A DNA stretch of 8,155 bases from Thermodesulfatator sp. (GCA_003978135.1 QOAL01000220.1:1-8155); one strand, 5' to 3'; shown: positions 1 to 6,997, numbered from the stretch's first letter. Made by a program: numbers and translations. Notes: generated by a model from the letters alone, not told the origin.

Positions 1-71
1 GGTAAAAGAGGCAGGAAGGATATTCCTGACTTAGTTAGTGTACATCCATACATGGTCCTTTTGCCCGATGA

Positions 72-147
72 CTGTGTTGCTCGTCGGCGAAAAATGCTCA
101 TGTACGTCCGGCTACGTTGAGGATTTTGTGATTGAAATTCAACTCAG
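72..147. repeat. Imperfect intergenic palindrome (large stem-loop)
   Basis: This non-coding stretch folds back on itself around position 109. The inner stem pairs 88-100 with 118-130 (AAAATGCTCA at 91-100 against TGAGGATTTT at 118-127, one mismatch). Four more pairs form between 104-107 and 114-117 (ACGT/ACGT), with a CCGGCT loop and a TGT bulge. An outer stem pairs CTGTGTTG (72-79) with CAACTCAG (140-147), 7 of 8 bases; the segments between the two stems are unpaired. No T-run follows on either strand, so it is not an ordinary intrinsic terminator, although it lies downstream of the minus-strand gene at 181-435. Its build (about 80-100 bp, CGTA/ACGT near the tip, outer arms) recalls the element at 5772-5878. 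A small perfect hairpin, CAGGAA/TTCCTG, also lies at 12-28. The pairing is visible; membership of a repeat family is inference. Confidence 0.4.
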
Positions 148-180
148 GATGGCCTGAAGATGCCATGCGAAATCGCCAAA

Positions 181-435
181 TTATTTTTGGACAGCTCCTG
201 AGCCTTTCTTGTGGCCTTCATAAAGTGGTCTGAGTCCCAGTTTGTGCAGCAGCAGGGCCATGGGACAAAAACCTGTTATTGAAAAAATGATCATGTTGAA
301 GCCGGCAAGGGCCGGAAGTATAAACCAGTATCTGTTTACGAAGATGCCCAAAAGCGTACCACTCAGGACTACCATACCTGCAATCATCCAGAGTGTCCTT
401 TCCAGGTACCAATGATCGGTTCTGCCAAGATACAT
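181..435 (-). CDS. DUF2892 / YgaP-type small inner-membrane protein
   Basis: This gene encodes an 84-residue protein with two predicted membrane helices (about residues 15-33 and 36-63) joined by a very short turn (NRYW). The second helix carries TGFCPM (residues 54-59), which matches the TGFCP signature of the DUF2892 family, the membrane part also found at the C-terminus of YgaP rhodaneses. The short N-terminus and the basic C-terminal tail (GHKKGSGAVQK) probably both face the cytoplasm. The ATG at 435 is well supported by GGAGGT ending six bases upstream. The biochemical role of the family is unsettled; Cys57 is a family-conserved cysteine, but no rhodanese domain is attached here. The gene is transcribed away from the large DUF748 gene and no partner gene is visible in the window. 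The family call is fairly secure; the function is unknown. Confidence 0.8.
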   Translation of the reverse strand: MYLGRTDHWYLERTLWMIAGMVVLSGTLLGIFVNRYWFILPALAGFNMIIFSITGFCPMALLLHKLGLRPLYEGHKKGSGAVQK

Positions 436-441
436 ATTTTT

Positions 442-447
442 ACCTCC
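442..447 (-). promoter_or_regulatory. Strong Shine-Dalgarno for the DUF2892 gene
   Basis: Read on the minus strand, GGAGGT lies six bases before the ATG at 435. This is an ideal ribosome-binding site and fixes the start of the small membrane protein. Confidence 0.75.
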
Positions 448-496
448 AGACTGTTATGTGTCAAAACGCTCAGACAACCTTCAAGAAACTACGCCG

Positions 497-517
497 GTCC
501 TTACTGTCAGTGAGAAC
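497..517. promoter_or_regulatory. Operator-like palindrome in the divergent spacer
   Basis: The bases around 507 form a 21-bp dyad with a single central base: 8 of 10 half-site positions pair, with core ACTG (503-506) against CAGT (508-511). It lies in the 236-bp spacer between the two divergent genes, 62 bp upstream of the minus-strand start, where a repressor or activator site would be expected. I could not find a convincing -35/-10 pair on either strand of this spacer; only an isolated -10-like TATATT on the minus strand near 552-557 is visible. The palindrome is seen; a regulatory role is conjecture and a chance match is quite possible. Confidence 0.25.
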
Positions 518-671
518 GTAAACAAACAGGAAATGCTTCCCATGCTGAGCTAATATAAGTCATTTGTCTTGTTTTGGAATGTGTTTTAGTGATAAGAATA
601 TGTTGAGAGATATTTTACACAATGAGCGGCTCTGTGGCTGACTGGCGTGTAAAAATATATGAAACAGAAAA

Positions 672-3600
672 ATGAAGGAAAAAATGGCTGAAAAAAATAA
701 GATGTCTTCCCGGAAAATAAAAATAGCCCTCTGGCTTTTGGCCGGGCTTTTAATCTATACCATGTCAGGTTTTTTTCTTGTTCCTGTCGTGGCCAAATAT
801 TTCCTGGAAAAGGACCTTCCCAGTGTACTCAAGCGTCCTGTTCATATTGAGAAGTTATATTTCAACCCGTTTACCTTGGACGTAAGGATCAACGGCCTGG
901 AAATAGGAGAAAAGGGGACCAGGAATGAGCTTGTTTCTCTGAAGGAACTCGAGGTGAACCTGCAGGCAGTGTCCCTGATTAAAAGGGCACTTGTCCTATC
1001 TGAAATAAGGGTCATAAACCCTGAGATCCGCATTTACCAGGACAAAAAGGGAGTATTCAATTTTGAGAATATCCTGTCTGGTTATGAGGAAGAAACAGAA
1101 AAAGGCCCGCCGAGTCCTTTTCTGTTTTCCCTGAACAACATAAGGATTTCCAACGGCACAATCTCTTTTGAAGACGAACTCAAGGGTGTATCACATAAAA
1201 TATCCAACCTGAATATCGGGATTCCCTTTATCTCCAATCTAAAGACCAGGATAAAAATTTACACCAAACCATACTTTTCAGCCGTAGTTAACGGCGCTCC
1301 TTTGGAATTCAAGGGAGAAACAAGGCCCTTTGCCGTGGATCATGCCACCAGGCTTCGCATAAAGCTCACGGACCTGGATCTGGCCCACTACCTGGCCTAC
1401 ATATCCGAATTTATAAATTTCAAGATAGACTCGGGTAGACTGGCCACTGACCTGGCCCTGACCTTTGTCATGAAAAATGACGGCTCAAATGACGTGGAGC
1501 TGGATGGCAATGTTACGCTGTCGTCCCTTTCCATGTCTCAAAGGGGAAAAGTCTTTTTAAGGATTCCCAGGATAACGCTGGACGTGGACCCGTCAAACCT
1601 TGTCAAAAAAAGTCTTTGGCTTTCGTCAGTTGCAATAGAAAATCCCTGGCTGGAGGTAGTAAAAAATAGTAACGGTGTTCTTAATCTAGAAACCCTGATA
1701 CCTGAAAAGAGCCAATCGCCTGAAAAGGAGAAAGGGAAGACCCCAGAGGGCAAGCCCGAGTTGTTGCCCCTGGATATCAGGATAGCAAGGGCAGTTCTGA
1801 ATAAGGGACAGGTACACTACAAGGATTTTACAGCAGGAAATTCCACCTTTGAGACCACCATCAACTCCCTCAATCTCAAGGTCCTGGAGTTTACAACCTT
1901 AAAAGGGAAACCAGCCAGAATTCACCTGAGTTTGCAGACCGGAAAAGGAGGAGGCCTTGATTTAAATGGCACTGCCACAGTAAATCCGGTATCCGTGGCT
2001 CTGACCGGAAAGCTTTCTTCCTTAAATATCCCTGGTTATTCAGCGTACTTTCAGGATTATCTCAATTCCACCATTAAAAAAGGCAGGGCAGATATCCTGG
2101 CCAACTTGAGCCTGAAGATGGCCGATGACAAAACGCCGGATGTTAAAGTCAATAACATTTCTTTAAGGCTTTCCAGCCTTGAAATTTCAGATCCTACCTC
2201 TGCCAAGGGCGCCAATCTTGTGGTTATTCCCCGTCTGGATCTTTCAGGAGGCAGTCTGGACCTTTCCGGAAAGACCATTCACGTCTCATCTGTACAGGTG
2301 GATAATCCTGCGTGCAATATGGTCATTGACAAGACCGGCCGGATAAATGCCTCTGCCATTGTGAGACTGCCTGAAAAGGAAGCCGGCGCGGAAGACAGCA
2401 GCGGGAAAAAGGTTGAGGACTCATTCAGGTTTTTACTGGACAACCTTGATCTGAAAAACGGGAAAGTAATGTTTTCAGATCTATCAGGAAAAAAGCCTGT
2501 TAAGCTTTCCCTGGGCAATATAGATATTGGGCTCAGGGCCTTGGATACAATGCCTGGCAAGAAAAGCACATTTTCCCTTTCTGCTGTCCTAGGGAAAAAA
2601 GGAAATGTGCGTGTAAAGGGCATGACGGATCTGGCGTTAAAGGATTTCCAGGCCTCCCTTGATTTAAAAAAGATAGGTCTGCGGCAGTTCCAGGGCTATG
2701 TTTCCAGGTTTTCCAATGCGATCATTTACAAGGGGAGTTTGTTTTACAAGGGCAAGATCAGTTTGGCTTCTGCTGACAACGGGAGCCTTGTGATAAAGGC
2801 AAGTGGAAACAGCAGCCTGTATGGAGGAACCATCCTGGGGCCTGGTAATAGAAAACCTGTATTGCGATGGAGAAAGATTGGCATAGGGAACATCCGCTTC
2901 AAGAATGAACCACTGAACCTGCATGTGAAGGAGGTCAGCCTGGATAGGGTGGCTACAAATATAGTATTTGACCAGAAGGGAAACCTGAATGTCCTGGCCC
3001 TTCTCAAGGATGAAAAGAGTAAGGATGATGCCAAGGTCTCATCTGAGGTAAAGAATAAAAAATCCAGCTCACCTGACATCAGGATCGATCTTGTCAGCCT
3101 CAAGGATTGTGCTGTGGAGGTGGTGGACAAAAGCGTAAAGCCTGCCTTCCTGCGCTCTGTGAAACACATTGCAGGTAAGATAAGGGGACTTTCCAGTGAT
3201 CCTCAGGTCAGGGCTGAGTTGAACATAACAGGAGTGGCTGACAACAGTGCTGCCGTGGAGGTAACAGGCTTTGTAAATCCCCTGGCCAAGCCTATTTATG
3301 CAGACATCACTTTCAAAAGCAACGGAATTGGAATGACCAGATTCAGCCCTTACACGGCCAAGTTTCTCGGCTACGTGATAGACAAGGGCAAGCTGTCGAC
3401 CCAGGTTCATCTTGTCATAAAGGACGACAAGATCTCTGCCGAAAACAGGTTGTTTCTGGACCAGTTTGATTTTGGGCATTCGGTCGAAAGTAAGGATGCA
3501 GTAAGTCTTCCTGTAAAACTTGCCATAGCACTTCTGAAAGACAGAAACGGGAAAATAAACGTCGAGATACCCGTAAGCGGTCGTCTTGATGACCCGCAAT

Positions 3601-4262
3601 TCAGTCTGGGCGGGGCCATAATGCATGCCATTATCAATCTTTTCGTTAAGGCTGCCACGTCCCCCTTTGCACTTCTTTCAGCCATAGCAGGGGGTGGTGA
3701 GGATTTGCAGCAGATTGAGTTTAAGCCGGGTTCCATGGCATTAAGCGAAGATGCCGAGAAAAAACTTGCCGGCCTGGCCAAGGCCCTTCAAGAAAGGCCT
3801 GCCCTGAAGGTGGAGCTTGCAGGTTATTATGATCCGGTTCTTGACGAAAAGGGCCTTAGAGAGCTCAGATTCATGCGCCTTTTGAAAAAAGAAAAAATGC
3901 AAGACCTGGAAGACGAAGAAAGGGAAAAGTTAAGATCAGTTGATGACGTGGAGATAAAAAAAGATGAATTTAACAAGTATCTTACAGAGGCATATAAGGA
4001 GGCACCCTTTGACAAACCTCGCATGATTATCGGGCTCTTGAAAAAGCAGCCACCGGAAGTCATGGAACGGATGCTTCGTGAGCATATCAAAATTACCCAG
4101 GGAGACCTTGAAAATCTGGCACTGGGACGGGCCCAGACCGTTCAGAATTATTTCGTCCACCAGGGTGGAATAGAACACAAGCGCATCTTTTTGACTTCAC
4201 CAATGCGCGCTGAAAGCGGTCAGGGGGGCAAGGGTACAATTGTCAAGCTCACCTTGAAGTGA
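672..4262 (+). CDS. AsmA-like DUF748 envelope protein with OmpA-like C-terminus
   Basis: This is a 1196-residue protein of the AsmA/DUF748 family, large periplasmic beta-rich proteins anchored in the inner membrane and thought to help move lipids to, or organise, the outer membrane. One membrane helix (about 18-40) follows a lysine-rich N-terminus. Next come four related units of about 214 residues, each with a 'D..G..N' strand (near 114-136, 321-343, 542-564, 756-778), a charged linker and a '[NK]G.[IV].[FY].D' strand. LPVKLAIALL (from about 945), IPVSGRLDDPQFSLGG (about 964-980) and a hydrophobic stretch (about 982-1006) are typical DUF748 C-terminal motifs. An OmpA-like end follows (IEFKPGS at 1015-1021, LGRAQTV around Arg1153). 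The start is uncertain: ATG 672 has no clear Shine-Dalgarno, whereas ATG 684 (Met5) has GAAGGA four bases upstream. The gene stands alone. The family is confident; its cargo is unknown. Confidence 0.85.
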   Translation: MKEKMAEKNKMSSRKIKIALWLLAGLLIYTMSGFFLVPVVAKYFLEKDLPSVLKRPVHIEKLYFNPFTLDVRINGLEIGEKGTRNELVSLKELEVNLQAVSLIKRALVLSEIRVINPEIRIYQDKKGVFNFENILSGYEEETEKGPPSPFLFSLNNIRISNGTISFEDELKGVSHKISNLNIGIPFISNLKTRIKIYTKPYFSAVVNGAPLEFKGETRPFAVDHATRLRIKLTDLDLAHYLAYISEFINFKIDSGRLATDLALTFVMKNDGSNDVELDGNVTLSSLSMSQRGKVFLRIPRITLDVDPSNLVKKSLWLSSVAIENPWLEVVKNSNGVLNLETLIPEKSQSPEKEKGKTPEGKPELLPLDIRIARAVLNKGQVHYKDFTAGNSTFETTINSLNLKVLEFTTLKGKPARIHLSLQTGKGGGLDLNGTATVNPVSVALTGKLSSLNIPGYSAYFQDYLNSTIKKGRADILANLSLKMADDKTPDVKVNNISLRLSSLEISDPTSAKGANLVVIPRLDLSGGSLDLSGKTIHVSSVQVDNPACNMVIDKTGRINASAIVRLPEKEAGAEDSSGKKVEDSFRFLLDNLDLKNGKVMFSDLSGKKPVKLSLGNIDIGLRALDTMPGKKSTFSLSAVLGKKGNVRVKGMTDLALKDFQASLDLKKIGLRQFQGYVSRFSNAIIYKGSLFYKGKISLASADNGSLVIKASGNSSLYGGTILGPGNRKPVLRWRKIGIGNIRFKNEPLNLHVKEVSLDRVATNIVFDQKGNLNVLALLKDEKSKDDAKVSSEVKNKKSSSPDIRIDLVSLKDCAVEVVDKSVKPAFLRSVKHIAGKIRGLSSDPQVRAELNITGVADNSAAVEVTGFVNPLAKPIYADITFKSNGIGMTRFSPYTAKFLGYVIDKGKLSTQVHLVIKDDKISAENRLFLDQFDFGHSVESKDAVSLPVKLAIALLKDRNGKINVEIPVSGRLDDPQFSLGGAIMHAIINLFVKAATSPFALLSAIAGGGEDLQQIEFKPGSMALSEDAEKKLAGLAKALQERPALKVELAGYYDPVLDEKGLRELRFMRLLKKEKMQDLEDEEREKLRSVDDVEIKKDEFNKYLTEAYKEAPFDKPRMIIGLLKKQPPEVMERMLREHIKITQGDLENLALGRAQTVQNYFVHQGGIEHKRIFLTSPMRAESGQGGKGTIVKLTLK

Positions 4263-4369
4263 TTAAAGGGGACAAGATGTGCCGAAAATGCAACAGGACT
4301 TGAGTCTTGTCTTGACTTTTAAACCAGGTACTGATAACGAGCTTTTAAAAATTCAATAACGGGCATTCA

Positions 4370-5677
4370 ATGCATGTCCGTGGTAGATCAGGAGCAACAC
4401 GTTACGATATGCAGGAGATGAAAAGCGAACAGGAGTTGAAAGATCTGCAGCTTGAAGGTCTGAAATGGACGGTAAATCACGCCTATTCCAACAGTCCGTT
4501 TTACAGGAGGCAATTTGACAGGGCAGGGATAAGGCCTGCTGACATCAAAGACCTTGAGGACCTGAAACGACTGCCGTTTACTGAGGCAGATCACTTGAGG
4601 GAGGATTATCCATTTCCTCTCCTGAGTGTGCCCATAGAGGATGTTGTCAGAATACATTCATCGTCAGGCACCACAGGAAAGAGAAAGATCCTGGCCTACA
4701 CCAGGAAGGACATCCAGGATTGGACGGATTTCTTTGCCCGGTCCTTCAGGATGGCAGGGATTGGCCCCGGCGACCGGGTCCAGATAGCCGTGGGTTACGG
4801 CCTTTGGACTGCAGGAGCAGGATTTCAGGCAGGCTGTGAGGAAGTGGGGGCCATGGCTATACCGGTCGGCCCTGGCAACCTGGAGCTCCAATGCAGGTTC
4901 ATGGTGGACATGCAGACAACCTGCATTTGTTGCACCTCCAGCATGGCGCTTCTCCTGGGTGAAGAGGTCAACAGGAGGGGTCTCAGGGATAAGATCAGGG
5001 TACATACCGTTATTCAGGGGTCTGAGCGGTGCAGTGATTCCATGAGAAAGGCCATTTTGGAGCATCTTGGTGCCAGACACCTGTTTGATATAACAGGCCT
5101 TACAGAACTCTATGGACCGGGACCGGGAATAGATTGCAAAAAGCATTCGGGTATACATTACTGGGCCGACTATTACATACTTGAGATCCTTGATCCGGAA
5201 ACACTTCAGCCAGTGGAAGACGGCCAGATAGGAGAAATGGTGGTTACTACCTTGAGAAAGGAGGCCTCTCCTCTTATCCGCTACCGGACCAGGGACCTTA
5301 CCAGGAAGATTTCAGGCCAGTGTCCTTGCGGGAGTATCTTCCCGCGGCATGACAGGATACTGGGGCGCAGTGATGATATGATAATCTTCCGGGGTGTGAA
5401 TATCTATCCAGGCCAGATCGATGAAATCCTGTCCGATATGGAAGGGATATCCAGTGAATATCATATCCTCCTGGAACGTAGAGATGGTAAGGATTACATG
5501 ATAGTAAAGGTGGAGCGCGACAGTGCCGGCGATCCTTCCTGGGACGAAGACATTCAAAAGCATATCGCAAGGGAGATCAAGAGCGAGATCATGGTATCCG
5601 CTGATGTCCAGATAGTTGATTACGGCACCCTTCCCAGATCGGAGCGTAAATCCAAGAGGATCTATGATCAAAGGTAG
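4370..5677 (+). CDS. paaK: Phenylacetate-CoA ligase-like (PaaK-type) AMP-forming ligase
   Basis: The 435-residue product has the normal length of PaaK enzymes, cytosolic ATP-dependent ligases that convert an aryl acid (classically phenylacetate) and CoA to the thioester, AMP and pyrophosphate. Visible landmarks are the phosphate-binding loop SSSGTTGK (97-104), the adenine-region motif DITGLTELYGPG (240-251), YRTRDLT (305-311) with the ribose-binding aspartate Asp309, the hinge GRSDDMIIFRGVNIYP (332-347), and the C-terminal LPRSERKSKR (421-430), where Lys427 or Lys429 should be the adenylation lysine. All key motifs look intact. ATG 4370 has only a poor ribosome-binding site; ATG 4409 (Met14, with AGGAG 14 bases upstream) is an alternative that still keeps the conserved domain. 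The gene lies 107 bp after the DUF748 gene and 225 bp before dctP on the same strand, which suggests a link to acid uptake. Substrate could be phenylacetate, indoleacetate, benzoate or another aryl acid; sequence alone cannot decide. Confidence 0.88.
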   Translation: MHVRGRSGATRYDMQEMKSEQELKDLQLEGLKWTVNHAYSNSPFYRRQFDRAGIRPADIKDLEDLKRLPFTEADHLREDYPFPLLSVPIEDVVRIHSSSGTTGKRKILAYTRKDIQDWTDFFARSFRMAGIGPGDRVQIAVGYGLWTAGAGFQAGCEEVGAMAIPVGPGNLELQCRFMVDMQTTCICCTSSMALLLGEEVNRRGLRDKIRVHTVIQGSERCSDSMRKAILEHLGARHLFDITGLTELYGPGPGIDCKKHSGIHYWADYYILEILDPETLQPVEDGQIGEMVVTTLRKEASPLIRYRTRDLTRKISGQCPCGSIFPRHDRILGRSDDMIIFRGVNIYPGQIDEILSDMEGISSEYHILLERRDGKDYMIVKVERDSAGDPSWDEDIQKHIAREIKSEIMVSADVQIVDYGTLPRSERKSKRIYDQR

Positions 5678-5691
5678 GAGCGAGTTAAATC

Positions 5692-5743
5692 CAGTCTTTT
5701 TCATTCATGGTGAAGGGACTGAAAAAAAATGTAACCCCTTACA
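5692..5743 (+). other. Two small hairpins after the ligase gene, not a clear terminator
   Basis: CAGTCTTTTT (5692-5701) can pair with GAAGGGACTG (5712-5721) when G-U pairs are allowed, over a 10-base loop; an A-run (5722-5729) follows. TGTAA (5730-5734) then pairs perfectly with TTACA (5739-5743) over a CCCC loop. An intrinsic terminator on this strand would need a T-run after the stem, which is absent, so the ligase transcript may continue toward dctP. The pairing is visible; any role is unproven. Confidence 0.25.
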
Positions 5744-5771
5744 GGGCACCATCTTGTAATATGCCAATTTC

Positions 5772-5878
5772 TATTTGCTCACAGGGTCCTGCAGATACAA
5801 GGCGGAGGGCATGAAGGCGTACTCCTTATGCGTCGAATGCCTGGCAAGGCAGTAGATGCGCTGCCCTGTGAGCAAATA
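5772..5878 (+). repeat. 107-bp palindromic element with perfect 15-bp arms in the dctP leader
   Basis: The outer arms TATTTGCTCACAGGG (5772-5786) and CCCTGTGAGCAAATA (5864-5878) are perfect inverted copies. The inside continues to pair symmetrically about 5825: GCA/TGC (5791-5793 with 5857-5859), opposed GA/GA (5794-5795 with 5855-5856, a tandem G-A mismatch), TAC/GTA (5796-5798 with 5852-5854), an internal loop, GGGCAT/ATGCCT (5807-5812 with 5837-5842), and the tip GGCGTA/TGCGTC (5816-5821 with 5829-5834, including G-U pairs) around CTCCTTA. It ends 11 bases before the AGGAGG of dctP and has no T-run after it. It could be a structured mRNA leader, a protein-binding cruciform, or a short palindromic intergenic repeat of the REP or MITE kind. 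No target-site duplication is evident at its edges. Confidence 0.75.
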
Positions 5879-5889
5879 CACAAAAATAG

Positions 5890-5895
5890 AGGAGG
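5890..5895 (+). promoter_or_regulatory. Shine-Dalgarno deciding the dctP start
   Basis: AGGAGG (within AGAGGAGG, 5888-5895) stands seven bases before ATG 5903, whose product begins with a textbook signal peptide. An in-frame ATG at 5828 would add 25 residues read out of the palindromic element, would have no such site, and would bury the signal peptide, so it is rejected. Confidence 0.85.
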
Positions 5896-5902
5896 AAACA
5901 TC

Positions 5903-6934
5903 ATGAGAAGGATAACAGGAGCTGCGGGCTTTTTTACTGCCATTTTGTGTGCTGCAATCATTTTTGTCGGAAATGCAGTGGCCCAGAAGATCACCCTTAC
6001 CTATGCCAATTTCCCACCTGCATCAACCTTTCCCTGCGTGCAGATGGAAAAATGGAAGACCGAGGTCGAACTCAGGACTGCAGGAGAGGTAGAGGTTAAA
6101 ACCTTTCCTGGTTCCACCCTCCTGGGAGCCAAAAATATGATGGATGGTGTTGAAAGTGGTGTTGCAGACATTGGTGTTGTTGTATTTGCCTACCAGCCGG
6201 GGCGCTTTCCATTGCTGGCAGGGGTTGACCTCCCCATTGGTTTTCCAGGTTCCAAGGTGGCAAATGCCGTTCTCTTTGACCTGTATCAGAAATACCAGCC
6301 AAAGAGCCTTTCCAAGGTCAAGGTGCTTGCCCTTTTCACTGCTCCGCCCGCGGACATCATGTCCCAAAAGCCCATCAGGACCCTGGCAGACCTCAAGGGC
6401 TATGAACTAAGATGCACCGGCGCTGGTGTAAAACCCCTAAAGCTCCTCGGCGCCACCCCGGTTGCCATGCCCATGTCAGAGACCCCGGAGGCACTGCAGA
6501 AGGGTATTGTCAAGGGAATTTTTTCCTCTTTGGACATCTTGAAGGATTTCAATTTTGCAGAATCCTGCCGTTATGCCACTATTTGCCACATGCAGACCAC
6601 ATCCTTCGCAGTGGTCATGAACATGAAAAAATGGAATGCCCTGCCAGACAAGGTCAAGAAGATCATGGACAATCTTGCCAGGGAACATTCCCTGTGGACA
6701 GGAGAGTATATTGACAGGCACGTCAAGGAATCAACCGAATGGGCCAAGAAGAAATACAAGGAAGAGGTAATAACCCTGAGCGATTCCGAGTATGCATTGT
6801 GGCACAAGAAGGTTGAGCCAATTAAGGATGAATGGCTTGAAAAGACCTCTGCCAAGGGGTTGCCGGCCAAGGCCTTTCTTAAAGATCTCATGGCACTCAA
6901 GGAAAAATATGAAAAAGAGTTCGGGAAACAATAA
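5903..6934 (+). CDS. dctP: TRAP transporter periplasmic substrate-binding protein (DctP family)
   Basis: This is a 343-residue extracytoplasmic binding protein that captures an organic acid in the periplasm and hands it to the DctQM membrane pair. A signal peptide is evident: MRR, a hydrophobic core (residues 7-23), and GNAVA before Gln28, the likely first mature residue. DctP-family landmarks follow: YANFPP near the mature N-terminus, KTFPGSTLLG, ADLKGYELRCTG (Arg170 sits where the family's carboxylate-binding arginine is expected) and MPMSETPEALQKGIVKG (189-205), the usual substrate-domain helix region. Length is ordinary for the family. The start at ATG 5903 is set by AGGAGG. The gene ends with tandem stops TAA TAG, and a hairpin terminator follows at once, which should give more binding protein than permease. 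It is preceded by the 107-bp palindrome, a candidate control element. The ligand is unknown; the adjacent PaaK-like ligase makes an aryl carboxylate plausible. Confidence 0.92.
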   Translation: MRRITGAAGFFTAILCAAIIFVGNAVAQKITLTYANFPPASTFPCVQMEKWKTEVELRTAGEVEVKTFPGSTLLGAKNMMDGVESGVADIGVVVFAYQPGRFPLLAGVDLPIGFPGSKVANAVLFDLYQKYQPKSLSKVKVLALFTAPPADIMSQKPIRTLADLKGYELRCTGAGVKPLKLLGATPVAMPMSETPEALQKGIVKGIFSSLDILKDFNFAESCRYATICHMQTTSFAVVMNMKKWNALPDKVKKIMDNLAREHSLWTGEYIDRHVKESTEWAKKKYKEEVITLSDSEYALWHKKVEPIKDEWLEKTSAKGLPAKAFLKDLMALKEKYEKEFGKQ

Positions 6935-6948
6935 TAGAACCTTTGTGT

Positions 6949-6982
6949 AAAAGGGCCTGGTTCTTAAGTGCCGGGCCTTTTT
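6949..6982 (+). terminator. Intrinsic terminator/attenuator between dctP and dctQ
   Basis: AAAAGGGCCTGG (6949-6960) pairs with CCGGGCCTTTT (6971-6981) through about 11 base pairs, with one bulged G and one G-U pair, over a TTCTTAAGTG loop; a run of five T's (6978-6982) ends the second arm. It begins 14 bases after the dctP stop. A partial terminator here would produce abundant dctP message and less dctQM, matching the usual excess of binding protein over permease. Confidence 0.8.
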
Positions 6983-6997
6983 CCTTTGCCGGCTGCC

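Noticed and set aside
564..616. Sigma-70 promoter for the DUF748 gene
   Set aside because: TTGTCT, TTGTTT and TATTTT look hopeful one by one, but no pair combines a good -35 and -10 at 16-18 bp spacing.
3069..3626. 185-codon open frame on the minus strand inside the DUF748 gene
   Set aside because: The plus-strand product is recognisable throughout this stretch, while the antisense product has no family features.
4263..4369. Terminator after the DUF748 gene
   Set aside because: GACAAGA (4271-4277) and TCTTGTC later in the gap can pair, but the loop is long and no T-run is placed correctly. No convincing terminator was found.
4664..5158. 164-codon open frame on the minus strand inside the ligase gene
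   Set aside because: It lies antisense to strongly conserved PaaK motifs, has no recognisable domain or ribosome-binding site, and is a shadow of the plus-strand codon pattern.
5772..5878. Palindrome as an intrinsic terminator for the ligase gene
   Set aside because: No T-run follows on the plus strand (CACAAAAATAG), and the arms are much longer and further apart than in normal terminators.
5772..5878. Palindrome as a complete insertion sequence
   Set aside because: It is only 107 bp, encodes no transposase, and has no visible target-site duplication. A non-autonomous relic remains possible but is not shown.
6412..6714. 100-codon open frame on the plus strand inside dctP
   Set aside because: It is out of frame with the clear DctP product, and its cysteine- and histidine-rich composition is typical of a wrong-frame reading. 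There is no frameshift in dctP itself.
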